Assembly: GCF_021869535.1 (NCBI RefSeq)
Contig: NW_026262734.1
Span: forward strand, 107,357,088-107,421,087
Length of the DNA stretch: 64,000 nt
Source: Mytilus californianus
Lineage: Eukaryota; Mollusca; Bivalvia; Mytilida; Mytilidae
Reading direction: 5' to 3'
Within the stretch, counting starts at the first letter, position 1, and each line of letters opens with the position of its first letter. The notes below the pieces were generated by a model. That model searched no databases. It saw only the letters and a program-made list of their open reading frames with translations, and had not been told where the DNA came from. The position numbers were made by a program, and so were the translations under genes. Of the stretch, positions 1-12,810 are shown piece by piece.

Positions 1-793
1 ATGTTGACGCTGCCGAAGGAGTGTAGCAAAGCTTTACCTTACATTTTGGTTTGACGTTACTTTAAAATCGTATAAAATAGTTTGCACACATGCATATAAA
101 TGATGACCCTTTCTTCGCATCTCGTCCGACTCCAATATGAATTGGTGCGATTAATTTTGTTCCCCTTTTTATTCGTCTGTTAATACCCGCAAGTTAATAA
201 ATTGACCATCGGTAAACTACATACATTTATGTAAACACACTGCACCGTGCACTTCTTTAAACAATGCAGTGAAAATATAGAAATGTTGTCATCAAACACA
301 GAAAAGGTCGAAATCAGTGTCAGAGGTAGAAAGCTTTTTTAAATTGTCCCGCGTCTTAGACATATTGTGATCAACGAAATATCTGACACAGATACTTCAT
401 TCCAAAATAAAGAAAACAACACAACGCATTGAAGTGACATTAGCCAGTCTCTTATTCTCACGTTAGAAAAAATGAAAACAACACTTATAAATGTCATGCG
501 TTCGAAGTGCATTTCTGGATTTACCTTTATCAGGAACGCTCAAAGCCGAATATTTGAAAGCCAAGGATATATAAAAACCGAAACAATTGAAGAGCTATAT
601 CACCAAAGGACCTGAAAAATAGCCAAATCCTTCTAAGGTTAACTTTGCCTGAAAGAGTTGAAACCTAACTGTTATTTCGATCAATGAATGAATGACAGAT
701 GAATTCGTGGGTTCTGAATGTCAAACATATAATGTACAATGCAGTTTCTGGAGAAATTTAAACTGGTGAAACATTATTTTGTGTTGATTGCAG
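1..793. other. No gene recognised; left edge, intronic
   Basis: An upstream SLC6 exon would be expected somewhere to the left. I looked for the TM9-TM10 segment in this stretch and did not find it. The sequence is AT-rich without a convincing reading frame. Confidence 0.5.
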
Positions 794-894
794 GAGTAGG
801 CCGATTTTCTGGTGACATTGAAACGATGATTGGACATGGACCTGGACCTTACTGGAGAGTCTGTTGGATGGTGGTTGCACCAGTTTTCCTCCTG
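794..894 (+). CDS. SLC6 exon (start of TM11)
   Basis: The exon is bounded by a ttgattgcag acceptor and a gtaagt donor at 895-900. It is 101 nt long. Its first two bases complete a glycine codon begun in the previous exon, and it ends on a whole codon (CTG). An in-frame ATG at 739 lies in the intron and is not a start. Confidence 0.85.
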
Positions 895-3800
895 GTAAGT
901 GATTGTATAACTTTAGAATAAAAAATTAAAAACTAAATTCTTTTATTTTCGTTCGTTTATATAACATGCAAGGAAAAGAAATAATTCACGTAGCGTAATA
1001 GGGGACGAGGTTGCATGCAAAAAGTCTACATATCTCGGTCATATCGGTGTTACAACTATAGTCTTGATACAACCTAAAATATTCTAAATTGGAACTGCTT
1101 TGCCTACTGTTGTTTTGAAATTAAAACAGTTCTTCTTTGTTTAGATGTCTGGTTTTTTTTGTGTTGGCGATTGATATGATTTGTTGTATTGTGTAATACC
1201 TTTGAATACATATTATATGTATTTTTGATCAACAAAACAATCATTTGCTAGATATCAAATTTTCGTTTATCCCCAATTGAAAGATATGCTTTGCCTATAA
1301 ATTGTATTCAGAAACAATACAAATTGTATTTGTTCTCAGTATGCAAGATTGTCACTGGACGTTAACACGCAAGTGAGCACATGGTTCTTGGTTATCAAAA
1401 CCTCCCACTTGAATAAAAGTTTTTTTTTCAATTCCTCCCCTTGGTTGATATAGTCGTGCGTTTGATTATGCAAAGTTTTATGGACTTCCCACTTTTTTTA
1501 ACCTTGGAGTTCGGTATTTTTGTTAATACTTTTTTCAAAACACGCTTGAGTAGTTGTGTTTACAGGCTCTTGTACGTTCAGACATCATTGCATTTTTCTT
1601 TATACACTCTATGTAATGTACATATCAAATATTGCGACAGTAGTTTACCGGTTTTCAAATTTCGTAAATCGATAAGGAAGAGACAAATCAAAGAAGCAAA
1701 TGAAAACTGATGGAATGGCATGAACTTCAGGACTGAAACCGGGTAAGCGTCCACTGCTATGCATTGATCACCCGTCATGCGAGTTCACACCCAATCAAAA
1801 TGTCACAATCGAGAATAGGACACACTTGGTACAGGGGAGATACTTGAACTTGTGGGGCATTGAATCCTTTTGTGGGTTCACTCACATTTCTTGTTTTAAC
1901 ACGCATTTTAAGTTAACAAATGATAGTTGAATAACTTTTGCATTTTTCGTTTGATTAATAATTCGCAATACTTTATGATTTTCATGATGAAGTTAATGAA
2001 AAACGAGAATATTACTTAATAGTACATACTAAGACGGATAATAGCACTCACAAAAACATGTACATTGTAAGTTTATATGTTAAACTGTAAAATATTCTTC
2101 CAGTAATTTCTATTTTTTCCTGAAACAGGTGATCATGTTGTATGGTGTAATATCATTCAAACCAATCACATATGCGGATTATGTATATCCCGATGGAGCA
2201 AATATCATTGGTTGGTTTGTGGCTGGTTCCTCTGTCATATGCATTCCATTGTTTGCCCTTATAGGGTTTTGTCAAGCAAGCGGGTCTCCAGTAGAGGTAA
2301 CTATGATAATTGTTTTGCAAGCTTCAGGGAACATACACAGTTGATTAACATTCATATTATTGTCAGTCCCTAGTTTGAGGACATATGGAAAACACATCAA
2401 GTACCTGTCCATGTAAGAATCATACAATGGGTGATACACTGATAGTTGCAAAAGTTGATTCTATATCATGTGTATGGCTGATTTGTTCAAATACGGTGAA
2501 AAGTTCACACAAAAAAAAAAAAACACTTGTACATCATTTGGTTGCTTTGGTAACAATGTCACCATAACAACTCCTTTAATTTCCATAATTTGCTTTTTCC
2601 CTTTAATTTTCCAACAACATTCTAAATTCTAAACGACTGGTAAAATATAATTGCCAATGGGTAATGGCGAAAATATACTGTAACAAAAAAGTATACAAAT
2701 AAATGATACATCAATGGCAACATCAACATCAATATATGTGGTAGTTCAATCTCCCACATTTTTTTATATTAGATCAATGAAAAAACCTGAAATGCACTGT
2801 AAGAAAATAATATCATTTTTGAAAGAGATATCTTTCTTGAAGCATATCAGATGATACAGATTTCTAAAGGAAAATACATATAGTGAAAAACACAGTTTAG
2901 GCTACAAATGAAAGTTTTTGATATCATATGTAGAAGTGTTCCAGTTTTTTTCAGATTTCAAAGTATTGTAATTTTACTAAAGTGACCAGTAAAGATACTT
3001 AGCTTTAACGATGCACTTTATACAGAGGATGAATTAGAAGGGGGCGAAATGTGCATAGTTCTATCTTAATATGACAAAAATCTATATATTTGAAAACATT
3101 TTTATTTTGATCAAAACATCAAAACACACAATATATGAAAATATTGGAGGAACTGGTAATGGGTCATGAATCAGTATTTTTCAAATGTGCAGGATTCTTA
3201 CGTGGACTGGTACTTAATAAGACAGCAATATAACAACACCTAAAATACAAACATCGTCAGGCCAAGTATATGTCTTGTTAAAGATTTCGAAATTTCATTT
3301 TTGTGTACTAGTATACTCCTGTCACGGTCAATGTCAATGTTGAACGTTAAATTTTAGAAATGTACTAAGTACTCCATCATAATGTAACCGAATTTGATGA
3401 ACGTGTGATTTTTGGGTTGTATAAATGCTTTCTCACATGCAAAGTTGGCAATTAATACTTTTGTATCAATTGTTGGTATGTTAGGAGTCTGGACAAAAAC
3501 ATATCTTCTATTGTTGCTTATCTATCAATTATCTAATTAGTAAACGATTCATATAATCTACTCAACTACAAACGCATTTATAGTGCTAAGTAATAAAGCG
3601 AGATTCAACGAGATAGAGACAGTACATTCATTTAACAGTTACGTTTTGCAATGTTTTCTTTAAGAAATAGAATTTGAAAATGAGACAGCAAGAAATAAAA
3701 ACTGTCCTTTTCACTTTAAACTTTTTGGTGGTTTATTAAGTCAAATATATATCATTTAAAGTATGTGGTCATGTTGATCTTTCTTTTTTTTTAATAAAAT

Positions 3801-4028
3801 TATTCCATTAACAGTTACTTTTAAACTGATCAGAATAAATACTTTGAACTATATTATTTTAACAATAGAGTGCCTGTATCATTTACCTTTTTGCACTCAA
3901 ATAACTTTAATTTACAGAGGATACGTTATTTACTCAAACCTACAAAAGACAGAGACAATTATATCACAGCAACTTACAATGATGTAAGAATGAATGGCGG
4001 AGCGGATGTTGGAGGAGAAAGAGTATAA
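794..4028 (+). CDS. SLC6-family sodium-coupled transporter, last three coding exons (3' partial)
   Basis: Members of SLC6 carry neurotransmitters, amino acids or osmolytes across the plasma membrane with sodium and chloride. Three exons join in phase (794-894, 2129-2296, 3918-4028) to give about 126 residues ending in TAA. The first exon encodes the motif around [14 protein letters not shown] and PGPYWRVCW, the SLC6 signature before transmembrane helix 11. The second encodes ITYADYVYP and a hydrophobic stretch ending [10 protein letters not shown], matching the end of helix 11 and helix 12. The third encodes a basic start ([15 protein letters not shown]) and a short cytoplasmic tail ending GGERV. 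Exon lengths of 101 and 168 nt are typical for this part of SLC6 genes. The first exon starts with a split codon, so at least one more exon must lie upstream, outside the window or unrecognised within 1-793. The residues seen do not fix the substrate; glycine/GABA-type members are the nearest by memory. The family is secure, the subfamily is not. Confidence 0.88.
2129..2296 (+). CDS. SLC6 exon (TM11 to TM12)
   Basis: The exon is 168 nt, in phase 0 on both sides, with acceptor cctgaaacag and donor gtaact. It encodes 56 residues from [10 protein letters not shown] to QASGSPVE, with the conserved TYxDYVYP and a hydrophobic helix. Confidence 0.86.
3918..4028 (+). CDS. SLC6 terminal exon with stop
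   Basis: The acceptor is taatttacag and the exon reads 36 residues plus TAA at 4026-4028. The start RIRYLLKPT matches the usual basic, proline-containing segment after helix 12. The short tail ends in ERV and shows no class I PDZ-ligand. AATAAA hexamers at 4615-4620 and 4651-4656 are possible polyadenylation signals. Confidence 0.82.
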   Translation, partial: RIRYLLKPTKDRDNYITATYNDVRMNGGADVGGERV

Positions 4029-5883
4029 CTAGTCATAAGGTTATCATCACATGACTGCCAATTTACATATTCATGAAATCAGTAAGGACATCTCCATTTG
4101 ATGGATTTAGTGAATGAGTTTAGAGTATACTTACTGTTAGTATTTGGTCATTCATGATGTGACAGTATGATTAAAGTGAAAACGAGAATTACATTTTTGC
4201 ATTGTGGTAGTTCTGTCATGTTAAAGTTTTTGGCATATGTAATGTGTAATGAGTATTGTGAGAAACAAAGTTTGTATCTGAAGTTACCAAATGATGTCGC
4301 TTTCATTATTCGGTTTCAATACGACTGAATAGTTCTTGATATCATTTGTAGGTGTGTTTATTTTTCTTTTTAGTTTGAATATATCTGCCATAACATATAT
4401 ATTGTATATCTCGTATACGGCCTCAATACAGTATAAAATATTTAGATCATATTCAGTTTTTGGAAAGTAGATATATTAAAGAAATGACATAAATTGTATT
4501 GGCGAAACCGGTAATCTATTTGTTAATGTATTTAGGCTAAAAACAACCTTTAAGTCGTAATTCAATTCAGCTAAACAATGGTTTTTACATGTTGTGTATA
4601 GTAATTGACTGCACAATAAATTTTGTTGGTGTAGAAAACTTTTCCGAGCAAATAAATGTATCATAAGAGATTCAACTGTATTCATATAATTTTTACACAA
4701 TTTCCATCTTAATTTTATTTGTTTTAACTAGAAGAAAAATATTCAACTTTATGACACTCACTGTATATATGATCAGAATTTGATGAATTATAATGTGCAA
4801 TAATTATAATTGTAATTACTTAATGTATAATAATCTTGTTACATATTGATGTTTTATTATTCAGATTTGTTTTGTAAAATAAGTAATGTTGTGAATTGTT
4901 CTTACGTGTAATTGGCAATACTGAACAGTGAATACTGTATTGGATTTTTGTACATTTACTTACTCGTGTACAGAGGTATTCAACATGTAATTGAGCAGTG
5001 CATAACGATTTATTTCTATATCAAATCGTTATTCACCAGAGCAATAAGATATTTCTGTTTTCCTATGGATGTATATTTGTTGAAGAGTATAACTAATAGA
5101 TTTAATGTCTTCTCTAAGCTACTTAAAATAATAACGGGTGTACTTATTTCCTGACATGTAGGTTCCAATGTATATATTGTCTACACTAAGAATCTGTTTG
5201 TTTTCACAAAATGTCATAAAGTTCCATGTATCTCTCTTTTGTGGCTAAGACTTATGGTAAAATTATTATTATTACATTTTTATAATGTTTACTTACTGTC
5301 AGTGACAATTCAATTTTTCGAATCCGGGATTTTTACAGAAAAGCAGCTTATGACGTTTTGAGTCGATTTCTGTCTTTCCAAACCAGGTTTTTTGGTAGTT
5401 TTGTCAGAAACCCAAGAAGAAATCATTTATTATATGCATTTGCGAAGTGCAGGTTTTGCACAATTAACGATTAATGTAATTTTTTTTTTCGGTTATTCAA
5501 TTTCAGTTTTTTCCCTGTAAAGTCTATGAACATACTTACTCATTTGTCCTCCTTCCCATTCATGTTAAGACAAAAAATGTTACTATGCTCAACTATACAT
5601 GCATACAGTGAGCAAATAAGAACTTTTATTGTTGTTTTTTATTTATCCGGAATTCGAACGAGTTTACCCATGAATAAAGCACAACTTAGCCATTTCAGAC
5701 CGGCCCTTATTGTGGAAACAAATATTCTAATTGTTCTTTTTATAAAGATAAATTATGATGGCGAAACGCAATTGCCGGAGTTAAGATGTATAGAATAGAA
5801 TTAAGATATTCAGCAGCCTTCATATCCAGAATAGGTCAAACCACAAATGACACTATAGTTTAACCTCTTCATAATCTCAAGAG
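4029..5883. other. AT-rich intergenic DNA, no gene seen
   Basis: This follows the transporter stop and should contain its 3' untranslated region. Reading frames here are short and of low complexity, and none resembles a known domain. Confidence 0.5.
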
Positions 5884-5885
5884 TA

Positions 5886-6092
5886 CTGTAAATTCAGAAA
5901 TTATTGCGTGCATTTATTATTGCGATTTTTTAAAAATGGACAATAATGCGAGATTAATTATTGCGATTATGGGAAAATCTGCATACAGTATTATGTATTA
6001 GATATCAAAATGCGAGTTTTTATTATTGCGATATTCACCCAGTCGCATTATTCGCATTAATAAAAACATCGCAATAATTTCTGAATTTATAG
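5886..6092. mobile_element. Inverted-repeat MITE, 207 bp, TA target duplication
   Basis: The element starts ctgtaaattcagaaattatt and ends with its near-perfect reverse complement (ataatttctgaatttatag). TA dinucleotides at 5884-5885 and 6093-6094 flank it. The interior repeats tattattgcga in both orientations. TA target choice and a 207-bp length without coding capacity suggest a non-autonomous Tc1/mariner-type element. A degenerate relative may lie at 48230-48431. Confidence 0.75.
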
Positions 6093-7690
6093 TATTCCTT
6101 TCTCTAAAAGAAAATTATTAAAAACAACTTTACTCAAAATATATCAATTGTTAAGATATAAAAGGTATGAATTGTTATAATAAGGCATTTTTTTATATGT
6201 TTTAACTTTATGTGTATATTATATAGTCTTTTCAGTTTAGTTTCATTAAATGTACCAGGAGGCCTTTAGCCCGAATAGGTATATCTATTTATCACTTATA
6301 GGTGTTTTCCAGGAATTTGATTTTATTTTAAGATGATAATGATGATGGACTGGTGTTAAACGCTAAGAAGCATATCAGGACAAGAACATGTTAGAGTAAA
6401 ATATACGTAATTCGGCTATATTTCAGATTGTTACAGAATTTTGTATATAATTTGATCTCGTTTCAACTGCTGCCTTTATCATTTTGGTTAGAGTGATGTC
6501 TAAAAAAAGAAAATTGCTATTTTGCAGTGTGTGACGTTTGTTTTGTATTTTTGACGTTTTTGTTACTCTGTATATCGAGACAATTTAGAAAAAAAAAACG
6601 AATCCGGTGACCCCTTGATATTTCCATATCATTAAACAAACTTATGATCAAGGAATTTCGAGAATTAGCAATATAAAGAAATAATACATTGTGTCACCAC
6701 TTTTTATGCGCATTCTATACATTGATAGATCTATTTTATAACTACACGCTACTATGAAACCAACAAGGCGGCCTTTATTTTATGAGAAATAGTTTTTAAA
6801 GAACTATATCCAATTATATTTAATGGTATCATGGTGTTAGTTTTGATATAATAAAAACAAAGAGTATTCTTCCGATCATTTTCAATCTACTTCCAAAGTC
6901 TGTACATCAAGCATTTCCATCATCATTTGCAATATCCTCGCCAAAGCATAGAAACGCGGACATTTACTTTTAAAGATTAACACCCATCGACCCTATGTTA
7001 TAGACGAACAATTATCTACAGAGAAGTGCCTTAATCGGTCTCTCTAGCAATATGAACAGTATTGTATAATGTTTATGTTGTTAAATGTTGTTGTTAATGT
7101 TGTATAGTATACATTTGTATATTGTATAATAAAATTGATAAATGTAATAAATAGTGTGTAATTATTTGATACTTCTACTATCAACTTAATTACCTGATAG
7201 CCTTTTATTTATGGGTTTTCTGTATATGATTATTGCAGTTTTAAATGGTCAATATGCGTTGCACTTACACCACAATTATTCTTCATGTTCGGAAAACTAT
7301 AAACCAGAACATTTCCGCAACAGCTGTAAAATCTTTGGGGAGGATAAAACTGTTTCGAATTTTCAATAGTATTTTGCTAAGAATTCAAACTCGACACTTT
7401 GAAACGGTCGAATACAAATATGGAATCACAAATGTATATCTAAGGAGTCATCCAATATATGTGTAAGCTGTATGCAACTCAAAAAGTTTGGTGTCAGAAC
7501 TCTTTTGTCTGGATTTTTGCCTTTGCACTACAAAAATGCAGCTTTAGAATAAAGTATCTTGCTTGTTAGACAAGGTTAACTGTTTGGGTATGGATGACGA
7601 CTGACTATAATGCTATCGGAGCTCAAAGTGCTACTCTGTCGTGGTTCTAGCAGACATATGCTCCTCTTCATTATATATCGTCATTACTTC
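6093..7690. other. No gene seen; possible SINE tail near 6250-6400
   Basis: The only structure I notice is a stretch near 6345-6390 with ctggtgttaaacgc, a phrase shared by SINE 3' ends in molluscs. It is too short to call. The remainder is AT-rich and non-coding. Confidence 0.35.
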
Positions 7691-7929
7691 TTTTTTTTTG
7701 TGGAGGGAGAGGGGGTCGTGTTGCTAAGTCTTTAGTTTTCTATGATGTGTTTTGAAGGCTTTTGGTCGTATTTCGTTTTTTTGCCAAGGCATTGTCAGTT
7801 TGTTTTCGATTTATGAGTTTGAATATCCCTTTGTTATCTTTCACCTCTCTTTTATATTAATTTAGATGTAGTGTTAAGCATACATAATAATCAGATTTTT
7901 GTTTTGTTTCAAAGATTCTAGGTTGACAA

Positions 7930-8420
7930 TTTAGTATGAAAGACACACCTTTCGTCTACATAAGATTAGTTAGTGACGCTCCAATTAAAATAGCAAGAAA
8001 CACAACATCAAGTAAGAAGTTGAAGAGCATCGAAAACCAAAAATTCCAAAACGTTGTTCCAAATACGACTACGGTCAACTTTGACTGGGGTAGAAAAACC
8101 TTAGTGTTTCGAATAATTCAACATTTTGAAAACAGTAAATTTATAGAAAATAACAGTCTAAATAAAGGCAACAGTAGTATACCGGTGTTCAATTCATGAT
8201 ATGTCATGTCAGTACAGAAGTGTGGACAACTGGAATGGTAGCCTCGAGGACGAAGCGTCCACCAACAGTGATATCTACCAAGTGGTTGTTAATAACTTAT
8301 CAAAGATACCATGCTTACAGTTTGGTATGACAGATCCATGTTTCTTCTACATGAGACTCATCTAAGGCGCACGAGTAAAAAAAGTTGAAGAGCTTTGGAA
8401 ACCAGAAATTCAAAATACAG
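7930..8420 (+). repeat. Dispersed mollusc repeat, with fortuitous 88-codon ORF
   Basis: The sequence holds acacacctttcgtctacata, agttgaagagcat and gaggacgaagcgtccacca, phrases I associate with a high-copy mussel repeat. Fragments of the same family appear at 9232-9430 (+) and near 10690-10780 (reverse orientation). The open frame 7936-8199 is repeat-internal and has no recognisable domain, so I do not call it a gene. Confidence 0.6.
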
Positions 8421-9231
8421 TTAAATGTTTTTAAATGACTAATGTTGTAAATACTGGACACTGACTGTTACTTAATGCAGCAATTGTTCACTTAAATCGT
8501 ATTACCCAAACTTTTCATCTTTTTTAACTTCACCAATAAACCAATCTTATAACCAAAACTTTTCAACTTTTTTCAACTTTACCAATAAACATTAAAATAC
8601 AATCAAGGTAAAAGTACCCTTGTAAGACATACATTGGTGTTCCTTTGTTTTTGATTTTGTCAAGTGAGTGTAGAGATTTTGTTGTGTCATAAATGGATAA
8701 AGAATATCTTTTTTGTCAATATTAACCAAATAAAGATTCTATAGAGGAAAATAGAGGATCCGAATCCCGTCAATGATCGAATAAACCAAAGTTATGTGAC
8801 CTCTTTCTTATAGTAACAAAATATGAACTTTACCTTCAGCTGTTGTTTGCTCTTTGGTCGGGTTGTTGTTTCTTTGATATATTCCCCATTTCCATTCTCA
8901 ATTTTATTTATATTTATCAATGCACAATGCAAAATATGTTAAGGTCAAGTGAATTCTGACAGACAGGTTAAGGGCAGGTCAAGCACTCATAATCATGCTA
9001 TAGAAATAATCAAGTTTACGTAATTTTCACAGTAATCAACAGACCTTATTCTGCAAACTTAATGTGTTATGATAAAAGAAATATGAAAATGAAACCAACG
9101 TCAGGTGAACCTTGTTGAACGTTAAATGATTGTATGTCAAATATTGGTTAAGGTAAGATTTACTCTGGCATAGACATGAACCCTTTAACAAGAATACAAT
9201 TGTATTTGCATACAACGAAAAGCAAATGGGA

Positions 9232-9430
9232 ATAAACTCATCATAGATACCAGGATTAAAATTGTGCATGCCAGACACGCGTTTTTCCAACAAAAGACTC
9301 ATCGCTCGAATCATAAAAGTTAAAAAGGCCATATAATGTTCGAAGTTGAGGAGCATTGAGGACCCAAAATTCCGAAATATTTTGTCCTATACAGCTAAGG
9401 TAATTTATTTGTAGAAAAACTAATCGGTAA
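9232..9430 (+). repeat. Second fragment of the 7930-8420 repeat family
   Basis: It shares the order ataccaggatt, gccagacacgcgttt, agactcatc, gttgaggagcattgaggac and agctaaggtaat with the family at 7930. It is a partial copy with no coding content. Confidence 0.55.
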
Positions 9431-9454
9431 ACAATATTTTAATGAAAGCGAGGC

Positions 9455-9735
9455 CAAGGACCGATGTATCCTGTTAGACAAATATGTATCTCTTACGATG
9501 CCTAGGGCCGATGTATCCTGTTAGACAGATATGTAACTCTTACGATGCCATGAACCGATGTATCCTGTTAGACAGATATGTATCTCTTACGAAGCCATGG
9601 ACCGATGTATGCAGTTAGACAGATATGTATCTCTTACGATGCCAAGGACCGATGTATCCTGTTAGACAGATATGTATCTCTTATGAGACCAAGGACCGAT
9701 GTATCCCGTTAGACAGATATGTATATCTTACAGTA
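9455..9735 (+). repeat. 47-bp tandem repeat, six units
   Basis: The phrase ccgatgtatc recurs at 9461, 9508, 9555, 9602, 9649 and 9696, exactly 47 bp apart. Each unit continues gttagacagatatgtatctc. Units differ by a few substitutions. The period is not a multiple of three and no reading frame is kept. Confidence 0.93.
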
Positions 9736-10065
9736 AATCTGCAGACGAAACGGCGTTGAGCTTTTACTACATAGTTATTGTAATTACACACTAACAGGCT
9801 CTATCGATGTACGGTTAATTTTCACAGGTCTCACTACAAAAACCTTCCAAATGTCATGATGATTAACAGCAAATATCCGGGTTTTAGTTGAAACTTTAAA
9901 GGTCTTTCTTAATTTCGACAAGGAACTTTTTGTGCCATTCACATGTAAATCACTGCTGTATTTTCAAAGTTATCATTCTTTACCACCGTTTTTAATTCAA
10001 GAGAAATGGTCGTCTCTTATCGGGCTAATATTAATGACAAGTATAAAAAAGAAGCTACCATATAC

Positions 10066-10315
10066 TACAAATATGAAAATCACACAGAACAAAATCTTGC
10101 AAATAAAAAATAATAGATACTGATGGAGTGATTGCAGTTTGTCTACAATCTAGAAACAAAGATATCAGTCCCTATTCAGGATCAGAACACTACAAATATG
10201 AAAATCACACAGAACAAAATCTTGCAAATAAAAAATAATAGATACTGATGGAGTGATTGCAGTTTGTCTACAATCTAGAAACAAAGATATCAGTCCCTAT
10301 TCAGGATCAGAACAC
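10066..10315 (+). repeat. Perfect or near-perfect 125-bp tandem duplication
   Basis: Positions 10066-10190 and 10191-10315 carry the same text, from tacaaatatgaaaatcacac to aggatcagaacac. I see no differences by eye, so this is either a recent duplication or an assembly artefact. Confidence 0.93.
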
Positions 10316-11091
10316 TTTGACAATTATTATAATAGTCAGGTTCTGGAAAGTTGGTCGACCCGGAAATGAAGTTTTGAAAATAGGACCGCCAATGTGAACA
10401 AGGGTATGTTGGATAGGGGCAAACATTTTACTCGTCAAGAGGACGGATACATGCACCTCAAAGATTTGTTGCAACGGTTCTTCGATGTACGACAAGCAGG
10501 GCACTCTCTACATAAAGCATGGGATTTAATGTCCCATTTCTGACATGACGTGGCTACACAAAGATTTTTCTACCTAAGACATTGACTGCCTTTTGACAGA
10601 TTTGGCACAGCTTTATGTAATTTTCGGTGTTTCAATTCTCATCAACTTCACATTTGAATTGGTCACTAGTATCCAATTGTTTTGATCCAAGTGCCGCTGA
10701 TGAGTCTTGCGTAGACAAAAAAGCACATTTGGCGTATTAGATTATAAGCCAAGTATCTTCGATGAGCTTTTAACATGGGTTCTAGTGTCAAATGAAATTG
10801 GCTCAGGAGTCACCATATATATATATACACACCAGTCAACCTTGGAGAATAAGGGACAGTGAATAACCTGAACTAAAGACACAGAGGGACACAAAATAAA
10901 CCAAAAGGGATTTCCAACAAAAAAATATTCGTTGATCTGTATCTGTAATAAAGAAAATCTTGGGAACTTTTTAACTCCTTTCGCTCAAATATAACCAGAC
11001 TGCATTTAAACATATGTTGCATCAATAGGCCAAATGAAACTTTAGTCACCTGTACATGTATAGCATTATAGAATCCTGTACAAAGAAATCA
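10316..11091. other. No gene seen; repeat remnants
   Basis: Positions 10690-10780 look like a reverse-strand fragment of the 7930 repeat family (cgctgatgagtcttgcgtagac). The minus frame 10307-10504 has no recognisable domain. Confidence 0.4.
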
Positions 11092-11262
11092 GCAATTTGA
11101 ACTGTTTAGCTTCTTTTGGTCAAGATACAACCTGAGTGCATGGGAAATCTGCAATTTGAACTATTAAGCTTCTTTTGCTCCAGATACAACCTGAGATCAT
11201 GGGAAATTAGCAATTTGAACTGTTTAGCTTCTTTTGCTCAAGATACAACCTAAGGGCTGTCC
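11092..11262 (+). repeat. 59-bp tandem repeat, three units
   Basis: The phrase gcaatttgaact recurs at 11092, 11151 and 11210, 59 bp apart. Each is followed by ttagcttcttttg or a close variant, then gatacaacctgag. Confidence 0.88.
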
Positions 11263-12810
11263 CAGCAAAACATATATGGGACGGGGTGAAGGCACTTGAA
11301 AATTTGAGTAACTCCCATTGAAGTGATTTTGTTTTACTCATACCCACCCAAAGGGGCAAAAAAGAAGCTTTATAGGCACAAATAGAAACAAATTAAATTG
11401 AAAGAAAAATATATAATTTTTACACCTAGTAAAAGTTTACCTATCCAAATAGAAGCACTGCAAATCTGGATTCATTTGATTTTTTAATTTTAATTATACA
11501 GCAAAAGATAATATTAATCGTTTGTCTATCAACTTCCTTTTCATTTCAGCTGTATTTTATATATTTTATACAGATGACAGCAAAACTGTGCTTGATTCCA
11601 TGAATGATTCATCCTATTTTTACATCTACATGTATATCCTGTAATGTTTCGTCTCATCATTGTCTTGCATGCAGCACTTGTGTATATTTATTCATAATGT
11701 ATTTAATACTTGTGTATTCATATGTAAGATATATTAAAATTATTATCATTTCATGGACTCACATTCTTTACATGGTATATCCTCTTTTTAGATCGCACAT
11801 TTATAGACGAGAGAAATCAGTTTTCAGTTTAATATTTATTCTTTGATGTATGCAGAGTTCCTAAATTTTTTTGTTGTTAAATTTTTACATTTACCCCAAA
11901 TCTTTGTATGTGCATGTTAAATTAGCGCTTCATGAAACGGCAAGTTAAAACTGCACCCTGGACTGTTCATTCGTTTAGGTTAATATGATTCAAACTTTGT
12001 AACTAATATATCCCACTGCAATGTCACAAGGCATTTTATGGGTGGGGCATATTTATCGCATTTGACCTGGTCTCATTGTTATTCTCGACAAACTTGTGAG
12101 ATAATGTCCTCTCCCACCCCAGCCTGAAAGAATGTGAAAAAAATATATATTAAAGCCAAATTCTGAAAAAAAATAGATGATTCAAAACGACACGAATGAC
12201 CCCGCTCGCAAAAAAAGCTCGAAGCCACTTTTAGGAGTGGAAATTAATGAAAGTCTGTATAATTGTTATTTTCACGAATTTTCAAAGTCCAAATCCCATA
12301 ATTTCAGCATAAATCAGTGTAGCAGAACCAGACATAAACTCAATCTGTAACTCATTATAGTAGACTCACATACTACAAATCAAAAATATATTCCAACAGT
12401 GGTGTCAATCAGATGTGGATTCTGAAAAATTCTAAAGATCTACTACTAAATCAATATATGAAGGAAAAAAGTCTGTATAACAGTTCGTTGCGGAATAACG
12501 GATAAGGGTAAAACTAAATGGCCCTGACAACAGATGCAGAGCCATTAAAATGGACAGCATCATGAGCATGGAATCCGTGTCCGTTCGCACAAAATCACAT
12601 TCGGTCCCATTCCATGTCACCCCCTTTCACGTTCGCATCCTTTTATAGGTTTTGTGTTGAATACATTTTTAATCGTGTTTAAGTAAATGTATTGCTATAA
12701 ATAAGTTTTTTGTATTGTTTCCTCAAAATATAGTAATATTCTTAAAATGTATTGTTTCCTTAAGGGTTTTCTGTCCTTCTTTCTTTTGGTATTAACATCA
12801 AGGAAAACGA
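11263..12810. other. No gene seen between tandem repeat and RT fragment
   Basis: The stretch is AT-rich with scattered short frames. The upstream part of the reverse transcriptase that begins at 12811 is not recognisable here. Confidence 0.45.

Noticed and set aside
1441-1778. Overlapping plus and minus frames in the SLC6 intron
   Set aside because: Neither resembles SLC6 or another domain, and the flanking exons join in phase without them.
7936-8199. An 87-residue gene on the plus strand
   Set aside because: It lies within a dispersed repeat whose other fragments in the window do not keep the frame.
9455-9735. Possible CRISPR array
   Set aside because: The 47-bp units are contiguous without unique spacers, and the genome is clearly eukaryotic.
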